A stretch of 64,000 nucleotides of DNA from contig CM020619.1 of the NCBI GenBank assembly GCA_009829735.1, positions 6,650,083 through 6,714,082 on the forward strand, in the 5' to 3' direction. The translations under genes and the position numbers were made by a program. The DNA comes from Pyropia yezoensis (lineage: Eukaryota; Rhodophyta; Bangiophyceae; Bangiales; Bangiaceae). How positions within the stretch are numbered: the first letter of the stretch is position 1; each line of letters begins with the position of its first letter. The notes beneath the pieces are model-generated. The model made no database searches and was not told the DNA's origin. It was given only the letters and a program-made list of their open reading frames with translations. Positions 33,330-44,300 of the stretch are shown piece by piece.

Positions 33330-34776
33330 CAACAGGGCCCCTGGCAGTGAGGTGCCCCGCAGCCACGAAGAAGGCGTCACCCACCACCAGGCTGGGCGCC
33401 CACGAACCGGCCCACAACCCCACGCGGCAGTCGCGCACTGTGAGGGAGAAACGGGACGGGTGGAAGGTAGGACTTGCCGCCGCGCCACCACGGCAGCGTG
33501 CACGCAGCTCAGGGTCCGCAAACAACACGGCACGCGCCGTGGCAGACGACGCTATCCCCACAAGGCGGGACGGCCTAAAAAACACTGGGGCCACAACCGC
33601 GTCGCCGGCGCGTTGCGGCAGAATTCTACTCAGGCCGCGTCACACTCAAAAGAAGGGCTGGCAGCCAGCTCTAGAGCGACGGTGTGGTCAGGTGGGTGTT
33701 GGCCGCCTGCTGTCGACAGTGATGGAACGCGGCCCCACAGAGGGGGTGGGAGCATCAGGTGCAGAAACACCTCACGGCATTGGCCGCAACCAGAGGCCCA
33801 CCCAGGCGAGTGAGTGGGGGTGGCACGGAGGGTGGGACAGCATGCACACCGTGCCAGCGGATGCCACCAAGACAGAGCAGGCCACTTCTTCACTATGTAA
33901 TTCCTCTAGGAATTCTGCATCAGTTGAGTGCCTGCGGAGGACCGCGCTTGGCCGTGCTGCGTGTGACGGGCGGACCGGACGCTCACCTCGTCCCCTCCCA
34001 GCTGGATTGCAATCCTTCCCCCTCCCCCCTCATTGCCCGCGGCCGGCCGGGCAGGCGGCGGCGGTCTGTCCGTGCGCGGCCTACTCGCCAAGACGGCGAC
34101 TGGCGCCCATCGACCATGCATTCGCTCTGGGCACCACGCTCACCAGAGGCGGGGGGAGCGGCGCCGTCACATCTTCCCGGCTTTGGCTGTGGGTGGTCAC
34201 GGCCGGCGGGGCCCTCACAGGCGGGGGAGGTGACGGACCGGCAACGGGACTCTTGGGCATACCCTTCCGCCATCACCGCTATCGCCATTCGAAAACGCAG
34301 CGTCGGGGGCATCCACCGTGGTGGTCCCGTGGATGCAGAGGACGAGGCGCCGCCGTGGACAGCAGGGAGGGGGTGGAGGAGAGGTGTCGGGGGTGGGCAA
34401 CGCGCCGCAGGCACGACTTTCTGTAGCAGTGATGATCGACGGCAGAGGGGGACGGCACCGGGAGCCAACCGCCGAAGACAGCGGCACAGGGAGGGAGCAG
34501 CCGCCGCATCGACACGATAGGCATTAAAAAAGAGGCGGCGTGGCTGGCCGTCAGACCGCCGCGCATGTGACGCCAGTGGGCGCGGCGTTTGAAAATGAAA
34601 GAAGGCTCAAGCCACGGGGACCAGTACCGACAGGGGGACATCGGCCATTGGGGCGGCGATAAGGAGTCATGCGGCGGCAGCGACTGCGGGGGCAGAGGAG
34701 GTGGATACTGTATGCGTGGGGGTAGCGCCTCGATGGTCGCGCTGGTGGCACGTACGATCATGGACATTTCTACTGA

Positions 34777-34840
34777 ACACGTGGATTCTGTCCACGTGTA
34801 TCGATTCCATCGGGTGGAATATCCTGCCGAGGAACTCGGC
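34777..34840. repeat. Three consecutive perfect stem-loops
   Basis: ACACGTGGA/TCCACGTGT (34777-34799, 5-base loop), ATTCCA/TGGAAT (34804-34820, 5-base loop) and GCCGAG/CTCGGC (34826-34840, 3-base loop) follow each other within 64 bases. They could be a structured RNA or protein-binding sites. Confidence 0.5.
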
Positions 34841-35270
34841 GTTACTTGACAGGATGGCCAAAACCTGGTGGTGTGGGTGTAACCAGTTTTTCAAAGGTAC
34901 CTTTCGAGCCTGCCCCCACACAGGACCCGTACGGGCATTAAGTGGGGTCCAACAATGAATGAAAGTGTGCCGAGGGGCTTGAAAGGCATGCTAAATAAGC
35001 CGCGGTCGGGCGGATAGCTATCCTTTCGGACCACCATCGGGCGTCCAGCTGTGGATTCTGCAGTTCTGCACCCTTGATAAATACAGTCATTCTCCATTCT
35101 TGTCCCTTCCTTTGCTATCACCGGGTGATAGTATCCAAAGTAGGTCGACCGACCGTCGGGACCAGATGCAGCGATCGATCGCAATGAGAACTTAGAAACG
35201 AGTTACTGGCTATGTAGATCAATTTACTATCGCTCGATATGCCAGCCAGCGGCTGGCATGTGACGCAGGG

Positions 35271-35346
35271 CACCCACCGTCGTCGCACCCACCCACGCCG
35301 CGCCCACCGTCGTCGCACCCATCCTCGTCGCGCCTACCGTCGTCGC
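35271..35346 (+). repeat. Degenerate CACCGTCGTCGC-type tandem repeat
   Basis: Four imperfect copies of a 15-18 base unit built on CCCACCGTCGTCGCAC, just upstream of the transposase start codon. Confidence 0.55.
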
Positions 35347-35429
35347 TCACACGGCTGTTTCCCCCACGGACCCCGACGAGCCCCCGCGCCCCCCGCCTTC
35401 TTCCTCGGTCGGCACTGTGCGTCCCCACA

Positions 35430-37253
35430 ATGACCACGCCAGAACCACCGGCACCCCTGTTAACATCCCCAGGCGTCGCGATTGCGGCGACCGTCGAGGC
35501 TGCGATTGAGAGGGCTGTACCAGTATTGACGCATGAGTGGCCCCATGCTGTCCGGGTAGCAGCGAGACCGGCGGCTGCGACCTGTGAGGGTCTGATGGCT
35601 GCCGGGAACGAGGATCCTGCGCGAGCCTACAACGCCGAGGAGGCCAATGGGCCACGGCCAGCCATGATGGTAGCCGGGCAGCGGCGGGCTCGGCACCGCC
35701 AACAAATACCAATAGGGGTCAAGAAGCAAATTGTTCGGCTACGGGATGCTAACGTGCCGTGGGCCGTCGCCTTGCAACAGCTCTCCACGCCGGTCACGAA
35801 ATCTACTGGCAAAGGCATCATGCGCCACGCTCAGCGATACCGCGATATGCAGGATGACGCCCACACTCTTGCACGAGTGAACAGCCGAGGGAGCAAGTGG
35901 CCCGAGCTGGATACTCGACTACACGATTGGTACATTGCCCTCTATTGCCTTGGCCACCGCCGAATTCCCATCACCACGGCGATGCTGCAGGGGGCGGCAA
36001 GCGTGATTGCGACCGACCTATCCATCACTGATTTTGCGGCCAGCCACGGCTTTGTGCGCGGCTTTTTGAAGCGTCACAACATATGCAATGTGGCGATGCA
36101 TGGCCAGGCGGGAGCGGTCAATCTCGCTGCCGCCGCTGCCGCCATCGCGGACATCAGACGTCGCCTGGAGAGCTACCCTCCCCATCGCATATGCAACATG
36201 GACGAGACGGGATTGCTTTACCGGTGCCTGCCCTCCCGTTCTTTCATCCCCCGCCGGGACCGCACGCGCGCGCGTGGCACGAAGGCAATGCGGAACATGG
36301 ACCGCGTGACGCTGGTGCTCTGCACCAACGCCACAGGCACGCACAAGCTGCCCGTGGCGATGATTGGGACGTCTGCGGTACCCCTGTGCTTCAGGGGGGA
36401 GGGGAACGCCTGCCCGCTGCCATACTTTTCACAAAAGAAGGCATGGATGGACAGGCATGTTTACAAGCAATGGTGGGAAGACGTGTTTTTGCTGGCCGTG
36501 TGGACACGCCACGGCGGTGAGAAGTGTGTGCTGATTATGGACAATTCAGCCACCCACGATGTCGAGTTGGCGGCTCCTCACGTGGAGCTGATCTTCCTGC
36601 CGCCAAATACAACTGCTGTGTACCAGCCGATGGACGCCGGCGTGATTGCGGCCCTCAAGCCACGGTACAAGCGCCGGCTTCTGGCCATCATCGTGCGGTC
36701 CCTCCCAGTTCCCCTCATCCCTTCTGCTCCCCCCCTCCCCCAACCACCCCCCTCCCAACCACCCCCTCTCCCACCCCCCCCCCGTCAAGCCAATTCCCAT
36801 CCGTCCCCCCCCGTGACCCCCGCTGTACCCCTTTTCCCGTCCATCCCGGACCTCACGGCGCAGCGGCAGCCCTTCGGCGTGGGGGCTCCTCTTCGCGGCT
36901 TTAGCGCTGGGGTTGAGCGTGCGTGGCTCGTGCCAGCCAGCGACGCGCGCAGTTACGGCCCCGCGAGGGTCCCTACTCAAGAGGTTGTCGACGAGACGAC
37001 CAGTGACGCCGCGGACGCAGAAGTCCAGGCGGACCTCATCGCTGCTGTGCTCCCGCCGGCGGGACCGCAGGTACGGCCGGCGAGAAACTGCGGTCTCGCG
37101 GGTCGTGGGAGTGCACACCTGCTGGACGCAGCTCGCCTCATCTGGGAAGAGTGGGGCGCCATGACGCCTGCCTCCATCGTGCACTGCTGGGTAAAGTCGA
37201 CTATTCTTCCTGCGTCGATGTCTGCTGTTGTTGTTTCCACTCACTCAGAGTAC
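35430..37253 (+). pseudogene. Pogo/Tigger-like DDE transposase, 5' part
   Basis: 608 codons from ATG 35430. Residues about 90-140 resemble a CENP-B N-terminal helix-turn-helix (KKQIVRLRDAN...). A second Tc5/CENP-B-type HTH follows at about 150-210, ending in the typical GFVRGFLKRHNI. The DDE_1 catalytic domain has D258 in NMDETGL, D371 in IMDNSATH and D402 in YQPMDAGVI. The spacing between the last two is 30 residues, the DD30D signature of pogo. A Pro-rich insert (about 428-475) separates it from the C-terminal part, where WxxMTPASIVHCW matches the usual end of such transposases. The frame is cut at 37253 by the 5' LTR of A1; the remaining 71 codons lie at 53989-54204. No point mutation is visible in the coding parts, so inactivation is by insertion. 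Confidence 0.9.
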
Positions 37254-37722
37254 TGTGGCAGTATTGACCCCCAGGTAGGGGGGCAACACGTGCCATGCAA
37301 GGGGCGGCAGGCCACTAGCCTGATCCGTTCCTCCCCCTGCATTTGGGTCCATATTCCCTAAGTTTGGGATAGTTAGCTTAGTAGTAAATCCAACTTGGAT
37401 TTGAGGGTTTTCTGCATTTATCGTCTTGAATTTTCGTGTGGCCCGGTGGGCAGGTGCTGGGGTGGGAGATTCTGAGTGGCGAGATTCTGAGTGGACCCTG
37501 GGGGGATAAGGGGAGGGACAGCGGGGCTTGGCCCTGCGTCCCCGTCCCGACCAAGAAACTGTTGGACCACACACCATCCTCTTGTTTGTCCGTGGGGGGT
37601 TTGCCCCACAACAGGGACAGAGTGTGTGCGACTTGCACTTCTTCCGGTTCCCCCGACACGGGAGGCAGCCCTAGCACACCGCCCCAATTTGGGTGCCGTG
37701 TGTGCATGTGGTTTTTGCCACA
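37254..37722 (+). repeat. 5' LTR of A1
   Basis: 469 bp, TG...CA ends. Contains a tandem 15-base duplication GAGATTCTGAGTGGC (37466-37495) present in all family A LTRs here. Confidence 0.96.
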
Positions 37723-37724
37723 TT

Positions 37725-37742
37725 TGGTGGAGCAGCAGGGGA
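37725..37742 (+). other. Primer-binding site of A1
   Basis: TGGTGGAGCAGCAGGGGA, two bases after the LTR. It begins TGG, as expected for pairing with a tRNA 3' CCA end; the tRNA would end CTGCTCCACCA. The same site is found in A2, A3 and B. Confidence 0.8.
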
Positions 37743-37744
37743 CA

Positions 37745-37774
37745 GAGGTAAACTTTACCTCCGGGTGCACCCGG
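37745..37774 (+). promoter_or_regulatory. Two abutting palindromes in the A1 leader
   Basis: GAGGTAAA-C-TTTACCTC (37745-37761) is followed at once by CCGGGTGCACCCGG (37761-37774), with GTGCAC at its centre. Both are conserved in A2 and A3. They lie between primer-binding site and gag, where retroelements place dimerisation and packaging signals; that function is inference. Confidence 0.45.
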
Positions 37775-37841
37775 GTGTAGGGGGCCCTCTGTCTCAGAGG
37801 AACGGTGGTCTTGGACCGTGTCATACGGATCGTCAGCCAAC

Positions 37842-38657
37842 ATGGCTAGCTCGGACCCCCCGTCGTCCGGGGAGTACACGGGTGACGCACGTACTTCAGT
37901 GCCTTTGAATACTGGTGAGACACAGGTGGGTTTACCTAGGGTCGCAGAGGGACTAGAGGTCCCTCAAGCCAGCAGGACTGGAAGCACGGGCGGGCAACAG
38001 GCCACCCCGACTCAGTCGGGAGTTCACTCGGGTGACACTTCTGATGTGGGTGGGCCGAAGTCTGGCCACCGTGTGGTATACTCAACGGGACCGTCCCAAG
38101 GGGTGAGCACTGTCCCCGCGGGTTCCACTCGGGTTGGAGCCAACTTTGGCTTGGAGTCGTCGCCAACTAGGCTTTCGGAGGACGGTGGACCTCCGTTGGT
38201 CGGCGATGGGCTCGCGCCCATGCCCCCGGTTGAGACCCCTGAGGAACGTGGTTACCCCTCAGGTGGACTCCCGGAGGCGGACCGAGACTCAACTGAAGTC
38301 GTCAATCCACTCCTCGCGGAAACTGTCCGTCGGGAGGCGACCAATGTGTTGCGGCAGACTTTGCCGGACCTGGTGGTCACGATGACGAATACTATTCTGA
38401 ATCAGATTGTGGCGAGTTTGCCAGATGGCCTTAATGTCCAAACCGGATTGGGGCTTTCGAGCCCGCAGGCGCAGGGGGAATCCCCCCTTACGCCTATCTC
38501 TGGTCGCCCCGAACTGGGGGCGACACCTGTGACTCCCAACGAGGGAGCCACACCATACTCGGTGGGGCGTACGCCCTTCATGGGGGAGTTCCCCCCGGAA
38601 ACGCCGGCGGCTACACCAAGCGCGCCGCGCCGGACTACAGGCACTGAGAGTGAACTT
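37842..38657 (+). pseudogene. A1 gag, 5' part
   Basis: 272 codons from ATG 37842 (MASSDPPSSGEY...), the first in-frame Met after the leader and the same start as in A2 and A3. Ser/Gly/Pro-rich, weakly structured N-terminal region with one amphipathic segment (about residues 155-190). Cut by the 5' LTR of B after the AACTT target site; it continues at 46012. Confidence 0.88.
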
Positions 38658-39230
38658 TGTAGCATCCCTGGCCCCGACTTGGCGCCGACCCGGGACTACA
38701 ACCAGAGGGCACCAGGTGCCAGAACACGCCCGCCGTGTGGTGATGGTTGGCGGCCGTGGCCCGTGCCCGGCACTGGGATGCGGTGGACTACGCTATCCAC
38801 ACGTGAGAGAGGGATTGCTGATGGGTTTTTGCATACTTGTGAGGGACTTGATTTGAGAGAATTTGAGTGTGAGATTAGTGAGTGGGAATAGAATTAGTAG
38901 TGATAGTGGCCCCCGACCTGACGAGGTTAGACTCGGGTCGGGGCCACTCGGGGTTATGGGGGGGGGCTACCTGGCCAACGTGCCGAGGCTCCCCCAGATG
39001 CACGTTAAGAGGGACAGCGAGGCGCCCTTGGCCCGCGCCCTCAGGAAAAAGACAACTGCGCGTTTGCTTTCCTCTTCCCCGTGTGCACTACCGTGCGTAT
39101 CTGTTTGCTCTGCGAGCAGGCACGTGAGGCAACAGGCATACCACTCTCGTAGTTCCCCTTTCTGTGTTACCTGTCCCTTTCCCCCGAGGGATATTGACAC
39201 GTGTCTGAGAGGATCGAGTTTTATACCACA
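38658..39230 (+). repeat. 5' LTR of B
   Basis: 573 bp, TG...CA. Holds a strong stem-loop at 38906-38947 (GTGGCCCCCGACC against GGTCGGGGCCAC). Confidence 0.95.
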
Positions 39231-39234
39231 TATT

Positions 39235-39252
39235 TGGTGGAGCAGCAGGGGA
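39235..39252 (+). other. Primer-binding site of B
   Basis: Same 18 bases as in family A, four bases after the LTR. Confidence 0.78.
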
Positions 39253-39442
39253 TGATTGGAGTGTTTGAGAAGAGACATTTGGGAGCAGCGGTTGGGTTGT
39301 TCCTGTTATGTCTTTTTCTGTGGTTTGGGAATTATTTGCACCCGTTCACGGGAATCCCATTCCTGGCTCTCCAACCCCTCTCTTGTGGTCTGGCGATCTT
39401 TGGACACGCAGGCAACTGGACTGTGGCTGTCAAGAGACCAGC

Positions 39443-41203
39443 ATGGCTACCCTCCCTGGCAAGACGGTGCCCGAAGGGGTAGACCCCGCGTCCCTTGACG
39501 CATCCCTGGTCACCGCGGGGGACGGTGCCCAACCCGGCGTTCTCCCTACGGGTGAAGCAGACCTGGGTGTGACATCCGGTAGCGGACCGGAGTCCACAGG
39601 CGGCCAAGCACCACCTGCTCCCGTTCCTCCGGCTGTTCCTCCTGTGGGAGCCACCCCGGGGTCAACGGCGTTTGAGTCCGCTCGCAGCAGACGTCTCCCT
39701 CCTGTCGGTTCTACTCCTCAACCTCCAGGGATAGCCCCTGGTCTGTTTACTCGTGGACCCACACATGGCAGCTGGGTGTATACACCTCTTCCTGTGGGCA
39801 CTAGCGATGCCAGAGGCACCGTTGTGACTGGTTCTACGGGTCTCCCTGAGACCTCGACTCCTGGGACCGGCCAAGCTTTTCCTCCCCTTGCATCCTATGG
39901 GGCGGGGAGCTCCAAGACCGGTAACCGGAGCAGCCGAAGGCGTCGGCGTCATCGCCGTCGCTCTAGCACCAGCGAGACCAGTTCCTCCAGCTCTGAGGAG
40001 GGATATGATTGGGATGCATCTCCCGGTCCCACCCGGCGCAGGCTAGTCGAGTTTGACTTCCCTGCCCACCAAGTGGGAGATGCCACCCTGAACAAGGTCA
40101 CGTATTGGGGTAACTACCGGCTGGAGAACCAAGACCAAGGTTACACCCGGGAGATGGCCAAGAAGATGGCGTCCCTGAACCGGCGAATGCAGCCGAGCTT
40201 CGGGGGACATCCTAAGTTTTCCGGGAAGAGACCGGCGCTTATCTTTGCCTTCCTGCGCCGGTTTGTCAAGGCATGCAATGACAACGATGTGTCCGAGGGC
40301 AAGGCTCTCTACCTCCTGGTTAACTTCATGACCGGAGAAGCGGAACAGCGGTTTGCACAGGTTCTACCAGACTCTGCCGGACACATTGTCGGACGTACCG
40401 TCGCGAGTTATCCGGAGGCGGTCAACTGGCTCCTGTCCAACTACGCTGACGCGGACTCTCTGCGTGAAGCAGTCGGCAGGCTGAACCGGGCAACCATGGA
40501 AAGACAAGAGACTCCAGAGGCGTTCGCCCGTCTTGTCCGGGAGATGAGCGATGCTTGTGGCAACGTTTACCCTGAGGACAGGCTCAAGATGATCTTCTCG
40601 AAAGGGCTTCCTGAATATCTTCAAGTGGATGCGGAGAACTACAACCAGGAACATCAAGAACATACCTTCCAGCAGTTGGTGGCCTACACCCAGGGCAAGT
40701 ACCGGCAAGCCAGGGCCCTCCAAGCTCCCATGGTATCAACTCCCAAGCCGTTGTCGCGAGTTCGACCCGGACCCGACAAGTATAAGGGAGGTGATAGCCC
40801 TGTACCAGTACTCGCAGTTGGCGAGGCCTCACCCATAGGGTCAGGGGACAAGTGGGGCGGCTTCGTTTCTAAGGAGCAACCATCCCTGGTCGCCCCCAAG
40901 CAAGTCAAGAACCAGCGGTTCCGGTCTTGTTGGCTGTGCCAGAAGGAGGATCACATGTCCTACCAGTGCCCGACCATTCCCAAGGACCTCCAGGAGAAAC
41001 TCAAGCGTCAAGGACTGGTGTTTGCAAAGGCGGTCAACTGGGCTGACCGGCGGGCACCCTCCAAGATGGGCAAGGCACAGGTACATGCAATCCGAGTGGC
41101 AACCTTACAGAGCATCACGGAGGCTCTGGCAAGGGAAGCTCCTACGGACTTCGACCTGGAGACCGAAACCTCTAAGGACTCCTCGGACCCGGGAAACGAG
41201 TAG
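39443..41203 (+). CDS. B gag polyprotein
   Basis: 586 residues from the ATG at 39443 (MATLPGKTVPEG...). The frame also has an ATG at 39308, but the extra 45 residues look non-coding and the inner start resembles the family A start context. The first 190 residues are Pro/Ser/Gly-rich with an Arg/Ser stretch (about 160-190). The capsid-like retrotransposon gag domain covers about 235-445 (FLRRFVKACNDNDVSEGKALYLL and following helices). One CCHC zinc knuckle, CWLCQKEDHMSYQC, lies near 494-507 and should bind the RNA genome. The stop is TAG at 41201. Confidence 0.85.
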   Translation: MATLPGKTVPEGVDPASLDASLVTAGDGAQPGVLPTGEADLGVTSGSGPESTGGQAPPAPVPPAVPPVGATPGSTAFESARSRRLPPVGSTPQPPGIAPGLFTRGPTHGSWVYTPLPVGTSDARGTVVTGSTGLPETSTPGTGQAFPPLASYGAGSSKTGNRSSRRRRRHRRRSSTSETSSSSSEEGYDWDASPGPTRRRLVEFDFPAHQVGDATLNKVTYWGNYRLENQDQGYTREMAKKMASLNRRMQPSFGGHPKFSGKRPALIFAFLRRFVKACNDNDVSEGKALYLLVNFMTGEAEQRFAQVLPDSAGHIVGRTVASYPEAVNWLLSNYADADSLREAVGRLNRATMERQETPEAFARLVREMSDACGNVYPEDRLKMIFSKGLPEYLQVDAENYNQEHQEHTFQQLVAYTQGKYRQARALQAPMVSTPKPLSRVRPGPDKYKGGDSPVPVLAVGEASPIGSGDKWGGFVSKEQPSLVAPKQVKNQRFRSCWLCQKEDHMSYQCPTIPKDLQEKLKRQGLVFAKAVNWADRRAPSKMGKAQVHAIRVATLQSITEALAREAPTDFDLETETSKDSSDPGNE

Positions 41204-41340
41204 GGCAGGCGCTCTCCCCAAGTGTCTTCCCGAATCTCCGACGGCAGGGTACTTCTACCTGTTCTCCCCTTGCGTGTCGGGAGAAAGGACGGAAGTTACC
41301 CGCTCAACCGGTAGCCGCCTGGACACCCTGTGTGTTCTAG

Positions 41341-44300
41341 GGGACATTGCTCGTCCTGCGTAAAGAAAACCTCAAGATTAATGCTCGTGTGCGTGTGGGG
41401 GATAGCCTCCCCCAAGCTGTTACGCCGGTGGTTGACACGGGAGCCGGACCAAGCGTCATCACTGAGAACCTGTTACCTCCGGGCTGGCGTCGACATGCCT
41501 GGAGAGCGCCTACCCGGACCCATATCGTCGACGCTTCGGGTCAAACCCTACGACCGCTTGGCCGTCTTCCTGTCGCCATCTATGTCAACAATGAACCAAT
41601 GCTTTTTCCCTTTCTAGTAGTCAAGACCCTATCAGTCCCCCTCATCCTAGGCTGGGACTTCCAGAAGCAGCATGTCAAGAGCATCCTACCCGGAGAAAGG
41701 AAGGTACAGTTCAACCATGGGTTTGTGTCACCGGTATTGGAGCATCTGGACGCCAAGGTTCGTGTAGCCAAGAGCAAGAGGGAACGCATCCCACCCTCTA
41801 CCTTGACTCTCTTCAAACCGGTGCTCCTACCTCCTAGCTCGGAGACCAAGGTTCAAGTAACGACCCGGATTGCAGGTCAGTGCCTGATCTACGGACGTAA
41901 GGAATTTTTGGCGAAACACCGGTTATACTTGGCCCACGGAGATCACAAGAAGGTAGAAAGGCACACCCCGTTCTCGGTGCTATTCGTCAACGTGAGCCGG
42001 AAGCCAATAACCCTCGCCAAGGGCACCCGAGTTGGTACAGCAGAGCCTTACCGGGGATCCGCCCGTGCTATGAGCAAGGAAGACCTCCTGAACCTGCAAC
42101 AAGAACTGGCATCCAACTTGACGGCCTTAGACGTACCTCCGAAACAAGAGCAGGCTGGCAGCGCTACTCCGAAACCCGAACAAGCACCACCCGGGATGCC
42201 GAAGGTCAAGCAAGAAAATGTCCCTCCCGACTTGAAGGAGGCACTGGAGAAGCTTCTCCAGGAATATCGGCACCTGTGGTCGGGAGAGCTGGGCAAGATG
42301 GACGCCACTCTACACCGGATTCAACTCAAGCCGGAAGCTAAGCCAGTGCACATGCAACCATATCGGGCCGGACCTCATCGCCGGGATGAGATTGAGAAGC
42401 AGGTTAACAAGATGCTCAAGATGGATGTTATCGAGCCGTCTGATGGCGAGTGGGCTTTCCCGGTGGTAGTCGTCCCGAAAACCGGCGGTCACTTCCGTTT
42501 CTGCGTTGACTACCGGCGCCTGAACGAGATGACAGTCAAGGACGTATACCCGATACCCCGGATGGATGATTGCCTCGACTTTCTTGGTGATGCCACCCTC
42601 TTCTCGACGCTGGATTGTAATGCCGGTTACTGGCAGATCCCTCTGGCTGACGAGGACAAGGACAAGACCACCTTCAAGTGCCACCTGGGACTATTCCGGT
42701 GCAAGCGTCTTCCTTTTGGTCTCACCAATGCTCCGGCGACCTTCCAAAGAGCCATCGACATCATCCTGTCCGGGCTAAGGTGGAGAACATGTTTGGTCTA
42801 CCTGGATAACATTATCGTTTTCTCCAAGACCCCAGCGGAACACCTGGAGCACCTTCGGGAGGTCCTGGCCCTCCTGTCCAAGGCTGGTGTTACCCTCAAC
42901 GCCGAGAAGTGCCACCTGTTTGAGACTGAGGTGGAGTATCTGGGGCACGTGCTGAGTCCGGGGGAGCTCCGAGTCAATGAGAAGAACATCAAGGCCCTCC
43001 GGCATGCACGGCAACCCAAAACCCAGACGGAACTCAAGAGCTTCCTGGGTATGTGCAACGTCTATCGCCGGTTCGTACGGGACTATGCTCTGATTGCCCG
43101 GCCACTGACCAAGCTGACCAGCAAGAAGCTTCCCGCACAACTCCCGGTGTTCGACGAGAAGCAGACCGCGGCCTTCGAAGAGCTCAAGAAGCGCCTGACC
43201 ACCACTCCAGTAGTGGCGTTACCCAAGCGGGAGGGCCAGTTTGTTCTGGAGACGGATGCCTGTGGCGTCCAGGTGGGGTGCTCACTACTCCAGCAGCAAC
43301 CTGATGGGCACTTTCTCCCGATATGCTACTACAGTCGCGTCTTGACTCCAGCTGAGAAGAACTATTCCACGACCGAGCGCGAGTGCTTGGCAGTCGTCTG
43401 GGCTTGCTTCCTGTTACGGCCATATCTTGAAGGACAAGAGTTCCTCATCCGGACGGACCACGCCAGCCTAAGGTGGCTGCTATGCATGGACAGCAGTCAA
43501 GGAAGGGTCGCTCGGTGGCGCCTACGCCTTTCGGAGTTCAAGTACAAGGTGTGCACCAGAGCAGGGAGGGAGCACCACTGCGCCGACACCATGTCCCGGC
43601 TGGAGACTCCTGCAGCCGATACCGGTCCTATCCCGGAGGAAATACCTTGCTTCATCCTCCCGAATGTCGGACGTGGCTGGCACGCTCCCCTGTATGAGAC
43701 ACCTGAAGCTCATCAACCGGTGACCATTCACCGGATGCTGGAGGCACAACTGACGGACCCTCAATGCTTGGAGCTTCGCCACCAAATGGACCTGAACCGG
43801 AACAGTCGTTTCTCCGAGTCTACGGACGGACTCCTAGTACGGGTGTCACCCTTCGATGGGGCCACTCAGTTCTACGTACCCCGGGGCCTACGAGCTGACA
43901 TCCTACGCCTGGAGCACTCGTCTCCCCAGGCCGGACATCCTGGTATCAATCGGATGTATGCTTCCATGAGACGACACTATTACTGGGAAACCATGGCCAG
44001 TGACGTCCATAAGTACCTGGAGGCTTGTGTTTCGTGTGCAAGGAACCGGTTGTCCCAGAGGAAGAAGACTTCTAAGCTACGCCTATTCCCTGCGGCGGAG
44101 CCCTTTGCAAGCTTAAGCATGGACATCCTGGGGCCCCTACCTGAAACATCCAGTGGCAACATATACCTGCTCATCATATGTGACCGGTTCTCCAAGTTCA
44201 CTCGAGCAATCCCGCTGAGGACCATCACGGCTCTGGATGTCACGTCAGCCTTCTGCGAGTACTGGATAGCTGCCTACGGCCCTCCAGACTCCGTCTTAAC

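Larger units (their letters stand above)
33330..35429. other. Spacer between PA200 and the pogo-like transposase
   Basis: The first few hundred bases should be the PA200 promoter. A 359-codon plus-strand frame (33347-34426) shows no domain and is not supported. The left end of the pogo-like transposon must lie here but I cannot fix it, because its right end is outside the window. Three adjacent hairpins occur at 34777-34840 and a degenerate repeat at 35271-35346. Confidence 0.45.

Noticed and set aside
33347..34426. 359-codon plus-strand frame upstream of PA200
   Set aside because: Overlaps the predicted PA200 first exon on the other strand and shows no motif.
37254..37361. C-terminal 36 codons of the long pogo frame (CGSIDPQVGG...)
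   Set aside because: They are LTR sequence of A1 read through; the same peptide appears at the start of other family A LTRs (53515, 54381). The true continuation is at 53989.
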